Shown piece by piece: positions 21,508 through 29,644 of a DNA stretch of 43,680 nt. Numbering within the stretch: the stretch's first letter is position 1; the number at the start of each line of letters is the position of its first letter. The stretch spans positions 1-43,680 of the forward strand of contig SOJW01000041.1 of the NCBI GenBank assembly GCA_004375895.1, in the 5' to 3' direction. The DNA is from Candidatus Stahliibacteriota bacterium (GTDB lineage Bacteria > Hydrothermota > Tepidihabitantia > B3-TA06). The translations under genes and the position numbers were made by a program. A model generated the notes under the pieces. That model worked only from the letters and a program-made list of their open reading frames with translations, had not been told where the DNA came from and searched no databases.

Positions 21508-22854
21508 TGCCTCATCAAAAATCCACCTGACCGAAGGATGACGCTTGCGGAATAACATGTCTGGTTGCCTCACGTAAAAATCCACATGAACGTGGATCAG
21601 AGTATGATCGTTTCCATTAAGAACAAGAAAAGGAGGCGGTCATATGGCACTGACGTTACAGGAAAGAAGAGCGGTGATTAAGGAAACAGCAGGACGCTAT
21701 AAGAGGGCTAGGAAGAGGGAGAAAACAAAGATACTGGATGAGTTTGTGGTCTTGACCGGCTACACCAGGCATCATGCTTGTTGGGTCTTGAGGACGTGGG
21801 GCAAGCGCGGCCCTCCCAAGCATACCCGGAGAAGACGCCGTATCTACGATCACAAGGTATTTGTGGCACTTAGGGAGGTATGGCTTATCTGTGACTCGAT
21901 CTGCGGCAAGCGACTGGCTCCGTATCTTAAGGAGATAGTACCTATTCTTATTCGCCACAAGGAGTTGACTGTAAACACCGAGACTGCCGAGAAGCTTACA
22001 AGGATAAGTGCTGCAACCATAGACAGACTACTTGCGCCGGAGAGGAAGAAGTACAATACAAAGCCCAGATTGAGGTCTGAGAGTTCGCTTCTTAACCGGA
22101 TACCCCTAAAAGACCTTCTCTGAGTGGGACAGAACTAAGCCTGGTCATCTACAGGTGGATCTGGTGGAGCACAACGGGGGGACCACTAGAGGCGAATACG
22201 CCTGCAGCCTGGTTATGACGGACCCCTGCAGCGGCTGGACCGAGGTTCGTGCGGTTCGCAACAAGGCTCAGGTGTGGGTGTTTGATGCATTGCAGTACAG
22301 CCTTGGCCGTATCCCCTTCCAAGTAGATGGGCTGCACTCTGACGGCGGCTCCGAGTTCATCAACGCCCATCTGGAACGCTTTTGTAAAGAGCGCGGCATC
22401 ATCTTCACCCGATCCAGGGCATACAACAAGAACGATGCACCATACGTTGAAAGCAAGAACTGGTCTATGGTCAGGGTTTATGCCGGATACAGACGATACA
22501 ACACTGAAGAAGAACGCAGGATACTGCGAGCGATGATGCGGCTGGTATCCATCAAACACAACCTGTTCATACCGACGATGAAGCTGATAGAGAAGCGTCG
22601 CGATGGTAGACGCCTGCGTAAACGGTACTCGGTTGACACCCCGTTTGCTCGACTGCTTGACTCCCAAAAACTCAGTGATGCCAAGAAGACTCGTCTGGTC
22701 AGAATGCGTGAATGCTGCAACTACTTCCGGCTCATCGAAGCAATAGCCACGCTTGCCAAAAAACTTGACCGCGCATACAATAACAAGTATCATCCAAAGG
22801 AGGCAGCATGAACTCCAATACACCCATTTCGGAACGATTTATTTATGAGGAAAG
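21508..22854 (+). mobile_element. Insertion sequence with a DDE (rve) transposase
   Basis: The transposase gene is flanked on the left by TTGCCTCATCAAAAATCCAC (21508-21527), repeated nearly exactly at 21565-21585, and on the right by an imperfect inverted match GATTTATTTATGAGGAAAG (22836-22854). Boundaries are approximate: a weaker inverted match near 22880 could be the true right end. No target-site duplication was identified. Confidence 0.5.
21644..22811 (+). pseudogene. Transposase with DDE integrase core, frameshifted
   Basis: Frame 1 (21644-22123) encodes an N-terminal Arg/Lys-rich HTH region (MALTLQERRAVIKETAGRYK, LTRISAATIDRLLAPERKK). The catalytic half (to 22811) reads in the +1 frame: SEWDRTKPGHLQVDLVEHNG, LHSDGGSEFI and YVESKNW, giving Asp, Asp and Glu spaced about D-60-D-35-E. 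The frames cross around 22105-22122 (CTA AAA GAC CTT CTC TGA G). A single-base change is the simplest cause; a programmed +1 shift at CTC-TGA is possible. Whole product about 389 residues. AAGGAGG precedes the ATG. Confidence 0.85.
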
Positions 22855-22895
22855 ACGGAGGGGGGACTTATCCTTATCCAGTGGATGTAGTGATA

Positions 22896-22973
22896 CTAAG
22901 CCTTCATGCTGTTCCAATCCTCATGCCCGCGGTTTATGGCCTTGAGGGCCGCCTCGAATGTCTTAAGAGTGCT
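22896..22973 (-). other. Possible coding remnant downstream of an outer-membrane gene
   Basis: A stop-free minus-strand stretch encodes STLKTFEAALKAINRGHEDW followed by NSMKA and TAG, in a different frame from the adjacent gene. It has protein-like composition but no start codon or ribosome site. The rest of the 22812-22971 gap shows nothing else. Confidence 0.25.
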
Positions 22974-23592
22974 AGAAGTAGAAGTTAAGCCACAAACCAG
23001 CAGAGGTTGCGCCAAAGTTAGTCCTGACGTCTACTTCCTGGCGTTCCCAGTCACCGTCACCATAATCGCGGTAGTCTTCCCAGTGGAATCCTGCAGTGGC
23101 GTAGCGGTATATAAACTCCCCACCTACGCTGAAGCGTTCGACAGGGAAGTACTCAACCCCGGCACCACCGGTAAGAAGAATGGGCTGTTTTAAGCCTGTC
23201 TTGATGTCCTCAATTATATTCTCTATCTCTCCCTGGGCATCTTCATCGGTAACCAGTACGTCTATTGAGGTCAAGAAAGGCAAACCTGCTGAAACACGCG
23301 CGAAGGGACGAAGATCCGAAGAACCCAGAACCAGTTTCGTGCCAAAAGTAGGTGTAAGAATGCTTCCTTTCCAGTCTACCCTGAAGACATAATCATATCC
23401 ATCAGAATCTGCTTCTCGATACGCAACGCTTCCGTTTAAACTGAAATAGTGAAGCGACAAGCTGGGAACCACCGGACCTATTTTGTAGCCGATGTAGGTC
23501 TCAGGCATCGGGCCGATGGGGTTAATCCCAAAGGCCACTCCGCCAAAAGCCACACAGGCACTCAAAAGGATAATGCTTGCAACCAAACGCAT
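22972..23592 (-). CDS. Small outer-membrane beta-barrel candidate, paralogue B
   Basis: 206 residues from ATG 23592 (AAAGGA upstream). Signal peptide MRLVASIILLSACVAFGG, then a conserved NPIGPMPETYIGYKIGPVVP. The body has alternating hydrophobic strands, an acidic loop (VTDEDAQGEIENIIEDIKTG), ERFSVGGEFIYRYATAGFHWED, and ends in LWLNFYF, the aromatic terminus expected of outer-membrane barrels. Strongly similar to the gene at 23609-24247, 16 bp upstream. Probably an 8-strand barrel; function unknown. Confidence 0.75.
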   Translation of the reverse strand: MRLVASIILLSACVAFGGVAFGINPIGPMPETYIGYKIGPVVPSLSLHYFSLNGSVAYREADSDGYDYVFRVDWKGSILTPTFGTKLVLGSSDLRPFARVSAGLPFLTSIDVLVTDEDAQGEIENIIEDIKTGLKQPILLTGGAGVEYFPVERFSVGGEFIYRYATAGFHWEDYRDYGDGDWERQEVDVRTNFGATSAGLWLNFYF

Positions 23593-23608
23593 AGCGATTC
23601 CTTTCCCG

Positions 23609-24247
23609 TTAGAAGTAGTAGTTGAACCAAAGGCCGGCTGAAGTTCCACCAAGGTTAAGGCTGACATCCACCTCATCGCGTTCCCAGTCGCCGTCGCCCC
23701 AATCGTAGTACTCTTCCCAGTAGAAGCCTGCAGTGGCGTAGCGGTATATAAACTCCCCACCTACGCTGAAGCGATCGGTAAAGAAGTACTCTACGCCCGC
23801 GCCGCCGGTAAGGACAAAGGGATTTTTGATTCCATCCTTGATGTCCTGAATGAATTCATCTATCTCTTCCTGATCATCTTCGTCGTTGATCTCCGCATTG
23901 AGGGAAAGCAGGAAAGCCATCCCGGCGGAAAGACGGACAAATGGCTTCAGCTCGGAGTTGCCTAATACCACTTTGGTACCGAGACTGGGAGCCATGATGC
24001 TCCCGCTCCAGGTTAATGTATCAGCGTATTCGTAGTTGGGGGGATCACGATATTCCCGGTATCCTTCCTCGTGATAGTAAACATGTCCGCTGGTGTTAAA
24101 GATGTTCAGGTAATGATAGGGAACGACCGGACCGATCTTGTAACCGATGTAGCTTTCCGGCATGGGGCCGATGGGATTGACCCCGAACGACACACCGGCG
24201 AAAGCTACGCAGGCGGTCAAAAGAATCAAGCTCGTGATAACACGCAT
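23609..24247 (-). CDS. Small outer-membrane beta-barrel candidate, paralogue A
   Basis: 212 residues from ATG 24247, with AGGAGG four bases upstream. It shares with paralogue B the signal peptide (LILLTACVAFAG), NPIGPMPESYIGYKIGPVVP, the acidic NDEDDQEEIDEFIQDIKDG loop, TGGAGVEYFFTDRFSVGGEF and the C-terminal aromatic LWFNYYF. First gene of the pair, with its own promoter. A third 5' copy survives only as a relic at 24975-25094. Confidence 0.77.
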   Translation of the reverse strand: MRVITSLILLTACVAFAGVSFGVNPIGPMPESYIGYKIGPVVPYHYLNIFNTSGHVYYHEEGYREYRDPPNYEYADTLTWSGSIMAPSLGTKVVLGNSELKPFVRLSAGMAFLLSLNAEINDEDDQEEIDEFIQDIKDGIKNPFVLTGGAGVEYFFTDRFSVGGEFIYRYATAGFYWEEYYDWGDGDWERDEVDVSLNLGGTSAGLWFNYYF

Positions 24248-24291
24248 GTGTCCTCCTAGCTTTTGCTCCCACAAGATTCGTGGGGTTTGTA

Positions 24292-24319
24292 ATTGTATAA
24301 GGTTTTATCCGGGTGTCAA
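24292..24319 (-). promoter_or_regulatory. Promoter of the outer-membrane paralogue pair
   Basis: TTGACA at 24319-24314, 16-bp spacer, TACAAT at 24297-24292. The leader contains CCCAC...GTGGG, a small hairpin just before the ribosome site. Confidence 0.65.
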
Positions 24320-24573
24320 GTCCTTTTAGTCTGTGCGCGGGGAAATAGTTACCAAGGTATGAGGTTAGGGGAGTTATTAGAAAAAGCGCGACAACCTCAT
24401 GTCTGCCTTTTTTAACATAAGGCCGGCAAGGGGACGATCCATTGTGGTCACAATCTTGTCTCTGCGTATAATTGTATAGATTGCTCCCTCGCAATAACTG
24501 ATTCTTCTTAACGCTCGTAGGGGCCGACCTCAGCGTACCCCATTCGGGCATTAGGTCGGCCTGCTTTCCTTTT

Positions 24574-24595
24574 GAACAGACAAGAGTGTCTGTTC
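24574..24595. repeat. Perfect intergenic hairpin GAACAGACA/TGTCTGTTC
   Basis: 9-bp stem with a 4-nt loop. It follows another inverted pair (GGCCGACCT near 24523 and AGGTCGGCC near 24553) containing CCCCATTCGG, a block also present at 35985. The 24320-24657 interval holds these hairpins and no gene I can support. Confidence 0.5.
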
Positions 24596-24657
24596 TACAC
24601 AGACTCAAAAAAAGCAGCGTAATCCACCAATCCCCTATTCTTCCAAAGAATACAACC

Positions 24658-24960
24658 CTAAGGTACAGGCACGGGAGGCGGCGTATAGATCTTTGCGCAT
24701 GAAAGCCAGGTAAGAAGCATGATAAGCGCCAGCCCGCCCAGTATGAGCCCGGCTACAGACCAGATAATGCTCTTGCCCTTCTCCTGCCGCAGGCTTTCTA
24801 CCCCTATAAGGATGCCGACAAGTGAGGCGGCCCAGGCAAGCCAGCCGGCTATGTACCACAGTATGGGAACATCTTGGGCGGTAAGCTGCTTGGGGCCTAC
24901 GAAGAAGAATATGAAGGCAACAATCCCCAAACCGAATGAGATAAGTCCAAGTTTAGGCAT
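24658..24960 (-). CDS. Small integral membrane protein
   Basis: 100 residues from ATG 24960, preceded by AAGGAGG. Three predicted membrane helices: LGLISFGLGIVAFIFFFVG, ILWYIAGWLAWAASLVGILI and IIWSVAGLILGGLALIMLLT. A short Pro-rich tail (PPPVPVP) follows a late cysteine. It resembles DUF4190-type small membrane proteins, but the assignment is tentative. Confidence 0.65.
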   Translation of the reverse strand: MPKLGLISFGLGIVAFIFFFVGPKQLTAQDVPILWYIAGWLAWAASLVGILIGVESLRQEKGKSIIWSVAGLILGGLALIMLLTWLSCAKIYTPPPVPVP

Positions 24961-24974
24961 AAAACCTCCTTGGT

Positions 24975-25094
24975 TTATAATGAAGAAGACGGAAAACCCT
25001 CCCAAGGGTTGCAAACCTGTTCGAATACCCGGAACTCCACCCCTGCGAAGGCCACACAGGCTGACATGGCAAGCATGCTTGTTGCGACGCGCAT
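24975..25094 (-). pseudogene. 5' relic of a third outer-membrane paralogue
   Basis: GGAGG and ATG 25094 are intact, and the product begins MRVATSMLAMSACVAFAGVE, matching the signal peptides of the two neighbouring paralogues. It then runs 19 unrelated residues to TAA. The tail includes a hairpin (AACCCT/AGGGTT) followed by T-rich sequence that could act as a terminator. Confidence 0.7.
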
Positions 25095-25184
25095 GTGTCC
25101 TCCCTCATGTTGTTATCGCCACAGGACTTATGGGGGGTCCATGATTTTATGTGATTTTATATGATTTTCAATCGGCTAACCCGC

Positions 25185-25973
25185 TCAGAATTGCTGCGGT
25201 ATCCCCTTGAAGCGGTGGCGGTCTGCAAAGCTTGTCAAAAGAGAGAGACGGTTAAAGAAGCGGTTCTTGAAGGCGTCGAGGCGCTTGTGGAACCCGTCGG
25301 GCGCTACCTTGGCGCGGATAAGGGGGTCGGAGTCGATCTGGTAGACAGGTACCCGGATGGTGGTCAAGGGACCTCGCACCCCTTTCCAGACCTCAGCTCC
25401 CACAGTAAAGCCGATTCTATAGCCGGTCTTCTGTGCGGCTCGAAGCACCCGTGAGTTGAAGCGCCCGAAGGGATAGGCCACCGCAGGGATCTCCAACCCC
25501 AGGCGCTTCTCCAAGATCTGTTTGGATTGCTCAAGCTCCCAGGCCAATCGATCGTCGGTGCACCGTTTCAGATCAGGATGGGTCATTGTGTGCGAGCAGA
25601 TGCTCCAACCCGCTGCCAGCAGCTCCTCGAGCTGGTGCCATCCAAGATGATCAAGACCGCCCCCCATGATATCCCACAGGTTTCGCTTCCCTACGTAACC
25701 TGCAACTGTTGAAACCATTCCGGCAAGACCACGTTCCCGCATCATAGGATATGCAGTTGTGTATATCTCCTCATACCCATCGTCGAAGGAAAGCATCACG
25801 TGAGGACGCTCGCTGTCGTCCTGGGAGTTAAGGTAGCGTTCCAGATCTGTGGGTGCGACTATGTGGGTCTTAGCTTGGAGCAGGTCAAGTACATCGGCGA
25901 ACCTTTTGGCAGGCATATTTGTCCAGCATATCCCTCGGCTGGAGATATTGTGAAATTCCAGTACGGTGAACAT
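25185..25973 (-). CDS. Polysaccharide deacetylase (NodB-type)
   Basis: Carbohydrate esterase family 4 fold, 262 residues from ATG 25973 (AAGGAG seven bases upstream). Motif 1 LSFDDGYEEI (Asp64/Asp65), motif 2 SHTMTHPDL (His128/His132), motif 3 AYPFGRFN. No clear signal peptide, so a cytoplasmic or membrane-associated role in modifying an envelope sugar is likely. Lies 2 bp after the glycosyltransferase gene, so the two probably act on the same glycan. N-deacetylation of an N-acetylated sugar is the usual reaction. Confidence 0.9.
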   Translation of the reverse strand: MFTVLEFHNISSRGICWTNMPAKRFADVLDLLQAKTHIVAPTDLERYLNSQDDSERPHVMLSFDDGYEEIYTTAYPMMRERGLAGMVSTVAGYVGKRNLWDIMGGGLDHLGWHQLEELLAAGWSICSHTMTHPDLKRCTDDRLAWELEQSKQILEKRLGLEIPAVAYPFGRFNSRVLRAAQKTGYRIGFTVGAEVWKGVRGPLTTIRVPVYQIDSDPLIRAKVAPDGFHKRLDAFKNRFFNRLSLLTSFADRHRFKGIPQQF

Positions 25974-25975
25974 CT

Positions 25976-27190
25976 CTATGCTCCTTTTGTCCTTCTGACC
26001 TTCGGTCCCCGCGGACAAAAGATCGCACTATCGGAACCTGACTGTCTGTTCTCCACAATCCCTCTACGGGTACGCACTTCCTGGTAGTAGTCTTCTACCA
26101 TACCGGCAATCCGCTTCCAGGAGTAACCAAGAGCCTTCCTGCGTCCTGCTTTTCCTACCCTCTTCCAATCCTTTCGCCTCCTTGCCAGCTCCAGTATCCC
26201 CCTGGCAAGGTTTGCGTGATCGCAGGGCTTGACGAATATCCCCTCCTTCTCGCCCATAACGTACCGAAACGCCGGGATGTCGGTAGCTACAACGGGCTTG
26301 GCACATCCCATCGCCTCAAGAAGGGTGAGACCGAAGCTCTCCGCCCCGATGGATGGGGTGATTGATAAGTCGCACCATCGGTAGTAGTCCGCCCTCCTGG
26401 CACCCGTGACCTCTCCGGCAAAGTAGATTGAATCCTTAACTTCGGGAGCGATAAATCGGTTGTAGTAGGGTCTCATCGGCCCGCTGCCGACCACCACCAG
26501 CTTTACGTCAGGGATCTTTCGCTTGATTAGGGGCATGGCCCCAAGCAAATGCCGCAGACCTTTCTTGGGTTCAAACCGACCCATGAACAAAAGCTTGAGG
26601 GAGGATTGTGGAAGCCTATCTGCGAGGGCACTTCTGCCGGGCGAGAAAGCCTTCGTATCTACCCCGTTTGGGATGATGCGGTAGGAGCCAGGGAAGAAGC
26701 AGGTCATGGTCTCTTCGGCTACAGGTGATACAGCAATGAGACCGTCGTAGTAGCGAAAGAACTGCCTGCGTAGCGGCTGCTTGAACACCCGATAGAGCGA
26801 TGATGGGTCGTGCCCGGCGTGAAAGGTTCCCACCGCGATGGTCCTTGCCTTGTCGTTGCGGGAATAATGCAGCACCGCCATTGGAAGCATGGGGGCAAGT
26901 GAGCCGTGCACGTGGACGACGTCGTAGCGCCTTGCGCGCAGCAGACAGTTGATCCGGGCCCATATACCTATTCCCACAGTGATGCGGGAGAAGCTTTTAT
27001 TGATAGGAAGACTTACCCCCCTGCCTATACACACTACCGGGACATCCTCAGGTACTTTGCCTGGGATACGCGATGTAAGGACCTCTACCTCGTGCCCGCG
27101 ACGCAGCAGTTCCCGTGAGAGGCAGTAGACGTGTTCACTTATCCCCCCCACATGGGGGAAGTAGTGCTCGCTGACCTCTAAAACCCTCAA
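25976..27190 (-). CDS. GT4-family glycosyltransferase
   Basis: GT-B fold retaining glycosyltransferase, 404 residues. N-terminal acceptor half starts MRVLEVSEHYFPHVGGISEH; the donor half has LLFMGRFEPKKGLRHLLGAM, VGSGPMRPYYN and the catalytic-loop motif SIGAESFGLTLLEAMGCAKP. Likely builds a surface polysaccharide or glycolipid. Overlaps the aminotransferase gene by 4 bp and precedes the deacetylase. The last about 30 residues are basic and Arg-rich. Confidence 0.92.
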   Translation of the reverse strand: MRVLEVSEHYFPHVGGISEHVYCLSRELLRRGHEVEVLTSRIPGKVPEDVPVVCIGRGVSLPINKSFSRITVGIGIWARINCLLRARRYDVVHVHGSLAPMLPMAVLHYSRNDKARTIAVGTFHAGHDPSSLYRVFKQPLRRQFFRYYDGLIAVSPVAEETMTCFFPGSYRIIPNGVDTKAFSPGRSALADRLPQSSLKLLFMGRFEPKKGLRHLLGAMPLIKRKIPDVKLVVVGSGPMRPYYNRFIAPEVKDSIYFAGEVTGARRADYYRWCDLSITPSIGAESFGLTLLEAMGCAKPVVATDIPAFRYVMGEKEGIFVKPCDHANLARGILELARRRKDWKRVGKAGRRKALGYSWKRIAGMVEDYYQEVRTRRGIVENRQSGSDSAIFCPRGPKVRRTKGA

Positions 27191-28374
27191 TCAGGGTAAT
27201 CTTTTAGAGCCTGCGCCAGGAGGCCAATTGCATCGCGCAGGGCGGCTTCTTTTAGAACATACGCGATGCGAATCTCGTTGCGGCCCGCGTCCGGGGAGGC
27301 GTAGAAGCCCGTAGCCGGAGCAACCATCACCGTCTTTTTTTCTTTCGAGAAATCGGTCAGAAGCCAGGCCGCGAACCGCTCCGTGTCATCTACCGGCAGG
27401 CGAACAACGGCATAAAAGGCGCCTTCGGGCGTGGGGGCTACCACACCAGGGATAGCTGAGAGCTCTTCGATAAGCGCCTTGCGTCTGCGGTCGTATTCGG
27501 CGATCATCGGCTTCATAAACCGGTGCATGTTGCGAAAGCAGGCGACAGCCCCGTACTGCTCCACGGTAGGCGGACAGAGACGAGCCTGTGCGAACTTAAG
27601 CATCGCACCCATGAGTTCACGGTTGCGGCTTACCACAAAACCAATCCGGGCACCGCACGCAGAGAACCGCTTGGATGCCGAGTCGGTTACAATGACACGA
27701 TCTTCGATGTCGGGCAGGGTCAAGGCAGAGGTATGTTCCCTATCGTCGTAGATGAACTCGCGGTAGACCTCGTCGGAGATAAGATAGAGGTTGTGTTTGC
27801 GGACGATCTTTCCCAAAACGAACATCTCCTCCTTGGTAAGCACTGTGCCGGTAGGGTTATTTGGTGTGCAGATGATAATCGCCCTGGTTTTTTTACTGAT
27901 GTGGCGCTCGATCTCCTTGCGGGCAGGCAGCCTAAAGCCTTGTTCTACAGAGAGCTTTATCGGAACCAGCTTCACCCCTGCGGCTGCTGCAAAGCCGTTG
28001 TAGTTTGTGTAGAATGGCTCGAAGACGATGACCTCATCGCCCGGATCGGTGGTGGCCCAGAAGGCGAAAAGCACCGCCTCGGAGCCGCCGGTGGTGATCC
28101 ATACCTCGTCGAGGTCTACATCGATCCCGCAACTTGCAAGGTAATCAACGATAGCCAGGCGCAACTGCACGATACCGCCGGATGGTCCGTAGGCCAATAC
28201 CGGCTCGGTGAACCTGTGCACCGCCTCGAAGAACTCGGTGGGGGTAGGGATATCCGGCTGCCCAATGTTCAGGTGGTAAACCTTGATCCCGGCTTTCTTT
28301 GCTTCGTCCGCCAAAGGGGCGAGCTTGCGGATCGGAGAAGCAGGCATCATAACGCCCCGGCGTGAGATATCCAT
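27187..28374 (-). CDS. Class I/II PLP-dependent aminotransferase
   Basis: Fold type I aminotransferase, 395 residues, of the aspartate/aromatic group: LNIGQPDIPTP, GGSEAVLFAFWATTDPGDEV, CTPNNPTGTV, SDEVYREF, and the Schiff-base lysine in TDSASKRFSACGARIGF. The final ARG region NEIRIAYVL fits substrate carboxylate binding. It transfers an amino group between an amino acid and 2-oxoglutarate; the exact amino acid cannot be told. It sits 1 bp after the M16 peptidase gene. Confidence 0.93.
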   Translation of the reverse strand: MDISRRGVMMPASPIRKLAPLADEAKKAGIKVYHLNIGQPDIPTPTEFFEAVHRFTEPVLAYGPSGGIVQLRLAIVDYLASCGIDVDLDEVWITTGGSEAVLFAFWATTDPGDEVIVFEPFYTNYNGFAAAAGVKLVPIKLSVEQGFRLPARKEIERHISKKTRAIIICTPNNPTGTVLTKEEMFVLGKIVRKHNLYLISDEVYREFIYDDREHTSALTLPDIEDRVIVTDSASKRFSACGARIGFVVSRNRELMGAMLKFAQARLCPPTVEQYGAVACFRNMHRFMKPMIAEYDRRRKALIEELSAIPGVVAPTPEGAFYAVVRLPVDDTERFAAWLLTDFSKEKKTVMVAPATGFYASPDAGRNEIRIAYVLKEAALRDAIGLLAQALKDYPD

Positions 28375-28375
28375 C

Positions 28376-29644
28376 CTACCTCCTGGTTAGGGGATTGGTG
28401 TCGCGCTCCGTAATCGGGCCGACAAAACTCGTATGAAAAACCTTTGAATCAAAAAACTTACGTGCCACATCCAGCACCTCGTCTTCCGTAACCTTCTCGA
28501 AGGCCGCCAGGGTCTGGGGGATGGTGCGGAAGCGCTGCGCTGAAAGCTTCCAGTGTCCTAACCGCGCCATACGGTGGGAAAGACTCTCCATGCTCAAAAG
28601 CAGCGAACTCTTGGTAAGGGTCTTTGCCGTATCAAGTTCTCCCGCCCTTAGCCCCTTCTTTTTCAGACGTGAAACCTCCTGCTCAATGGCCCGGAACACC
28701 TTTCCCAGCTTGCTTTTCTCGGTGATAAAGTAGAATCCAGCCACCCCGCAGTCCTCGAAAAGTTCAAGGAACGAGGAGACGGTGTAGACAAGGCCTTTGT
28801 CCTCACGCAGGAGGGAGAAGAGCCGCGAGCTCATCCCGCCTCCCAGAAGGGTGGCAAGCAGGGCAAGGGGGAAGCGTTCATCCGAGTTGGTTCCCACCGT
28901 TTGCGTACCCATGACCGCATGAACCTGGCTGAGATCCTTCCGGGTATGAACCATACTTATGGGTGCGGAGTTCTCCACGGGCTGAGCACGGACCTTGCGC
29001 TCGCCACTGACAAGCTTCATGCGACGGGGCAGAAGCCCGATCAACTCCTCTTCCTTCACATTACCAACCGCCACGAGGATAGAATCGGCCAGCGTATACT
29101 TCTTGCGATAGACCTCAATAAGACGTTCCCGGCCGATACCCGAAAGGGCCTTGCGCCTGCCGATCACAGGATACCCAAGGGGGTGAGGGGCAAAACAGGC
29201 CTCAAAGAAACGGTCGAAGACTGTATCCTGAGGGTCTTCTTCTGCCGAGCGCATCTCCTCGTAGATAACCCGCTTTTCCTTGCGCAGCTCCTTGGCCTCG
29301 AAGGTGGAGGAACCCAACATCTCAAGTAAAAGCGCGACCAGAGGCTTCATCGAGTCGGTCAGGCAGCGGATGGTTATACCGGTGATCTCCTTGGCGGTAA
29401 ACCCGTCGCTTATCCCACCGAGGCGCTCGATATCAGCAAGGATCTCCTTAGAGGAGCGTTTCGAGGTCCCCTTAAACAGCATGTGTTCAATAAGGTGGCT
29501 GGCCCCGTTTGTTTTTACATCCTCGTCACGCGAGCCTTGCCTGAAAAAGATCCCGAGTGCTACCGAGTGGAAGCCGGGGATTCGTTCAGTGACGACGTGC
29601 AGGCCGCTCTGAGTCAGGCTTTCGCGGATGCCTTCGCTTGTCAT
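28376..29644 (-). CDS. M16 family zinc metallopeptidase
   Basis: 422 residues from ATG 29644; an earlier ATG (29713) exists, but the family N-terminus fits the later one. Inverted zinc motif HLIEH (His50, Glu53, His54), with the downstream acidic region EMRSAEEDPQDTVFDRFFEA. The C-terminal half is a second M16-like domain without the motif (HTRKDLSQVHAVMGTQTVG, LATLLGGGMSSRLFSLLRED). The pnp-M16 gene order is common in bacteria. It overlaps the end of pnp by 59 bp. Cytoplasmic, no signal peptide. Confidence 0.93.
   Translation of the reverse strand: MTSEGIRESLTQSGLHVVTERIPGFHSVALGIFFRQGSRDEDVKTNGASHLIEHMLFKGTSKRSSKEILADIERLGGISDGFTAKEITGITIRCLTDSMKPLVALLLEMLGSSTFEAKELRKEKRVIYEEMRSAEEDPQDTVFDRFFEACFAPHPLGYPVIGRRKALSGIGRERLIEVYRKKYTLADSILVAVGNVKEEELIGLLPRRMKLVSGERKVRAQPVENSAPISMVHTRKDLSQVHAVMGTQTVGTNSDERFPLALLATLLGGGMSSRLFSLLREDKGLVYTVSSFLELFEDCGVAGFYFITEKSKLGKVFRAIEQEVSRLKKKGLRAGELDTAKTLTKSSLLLSMESLSHRMARLGHWKLSAQRFRTIPQTLAAFEKVTEDEVLDVARKFFDSKVFHTSFVGPITERDTNPLTRR

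Noticed and set aside
22880-22905. Alternative right end of the IS (CAGTGGATGTAGTGAT)
   Set aside because: The match to the left end is weaker than the one at 22836-22854; kept only as a caveat.
24096-24608. 170-codon minus-strand ORF over the OMP promoter region
   Set aside because: It overlaps the start of an intact paralogue in a different frame and spans hairpin repeats; no ribosome site.
27523-28365. 280-codon plus-strand ORF opposite the aminotransferase
   Set aside because: It is the antisense shadow of a gene with clear PLP-enzyme motifs; it has no ribosome site and its composition is that of a mirrored frame.
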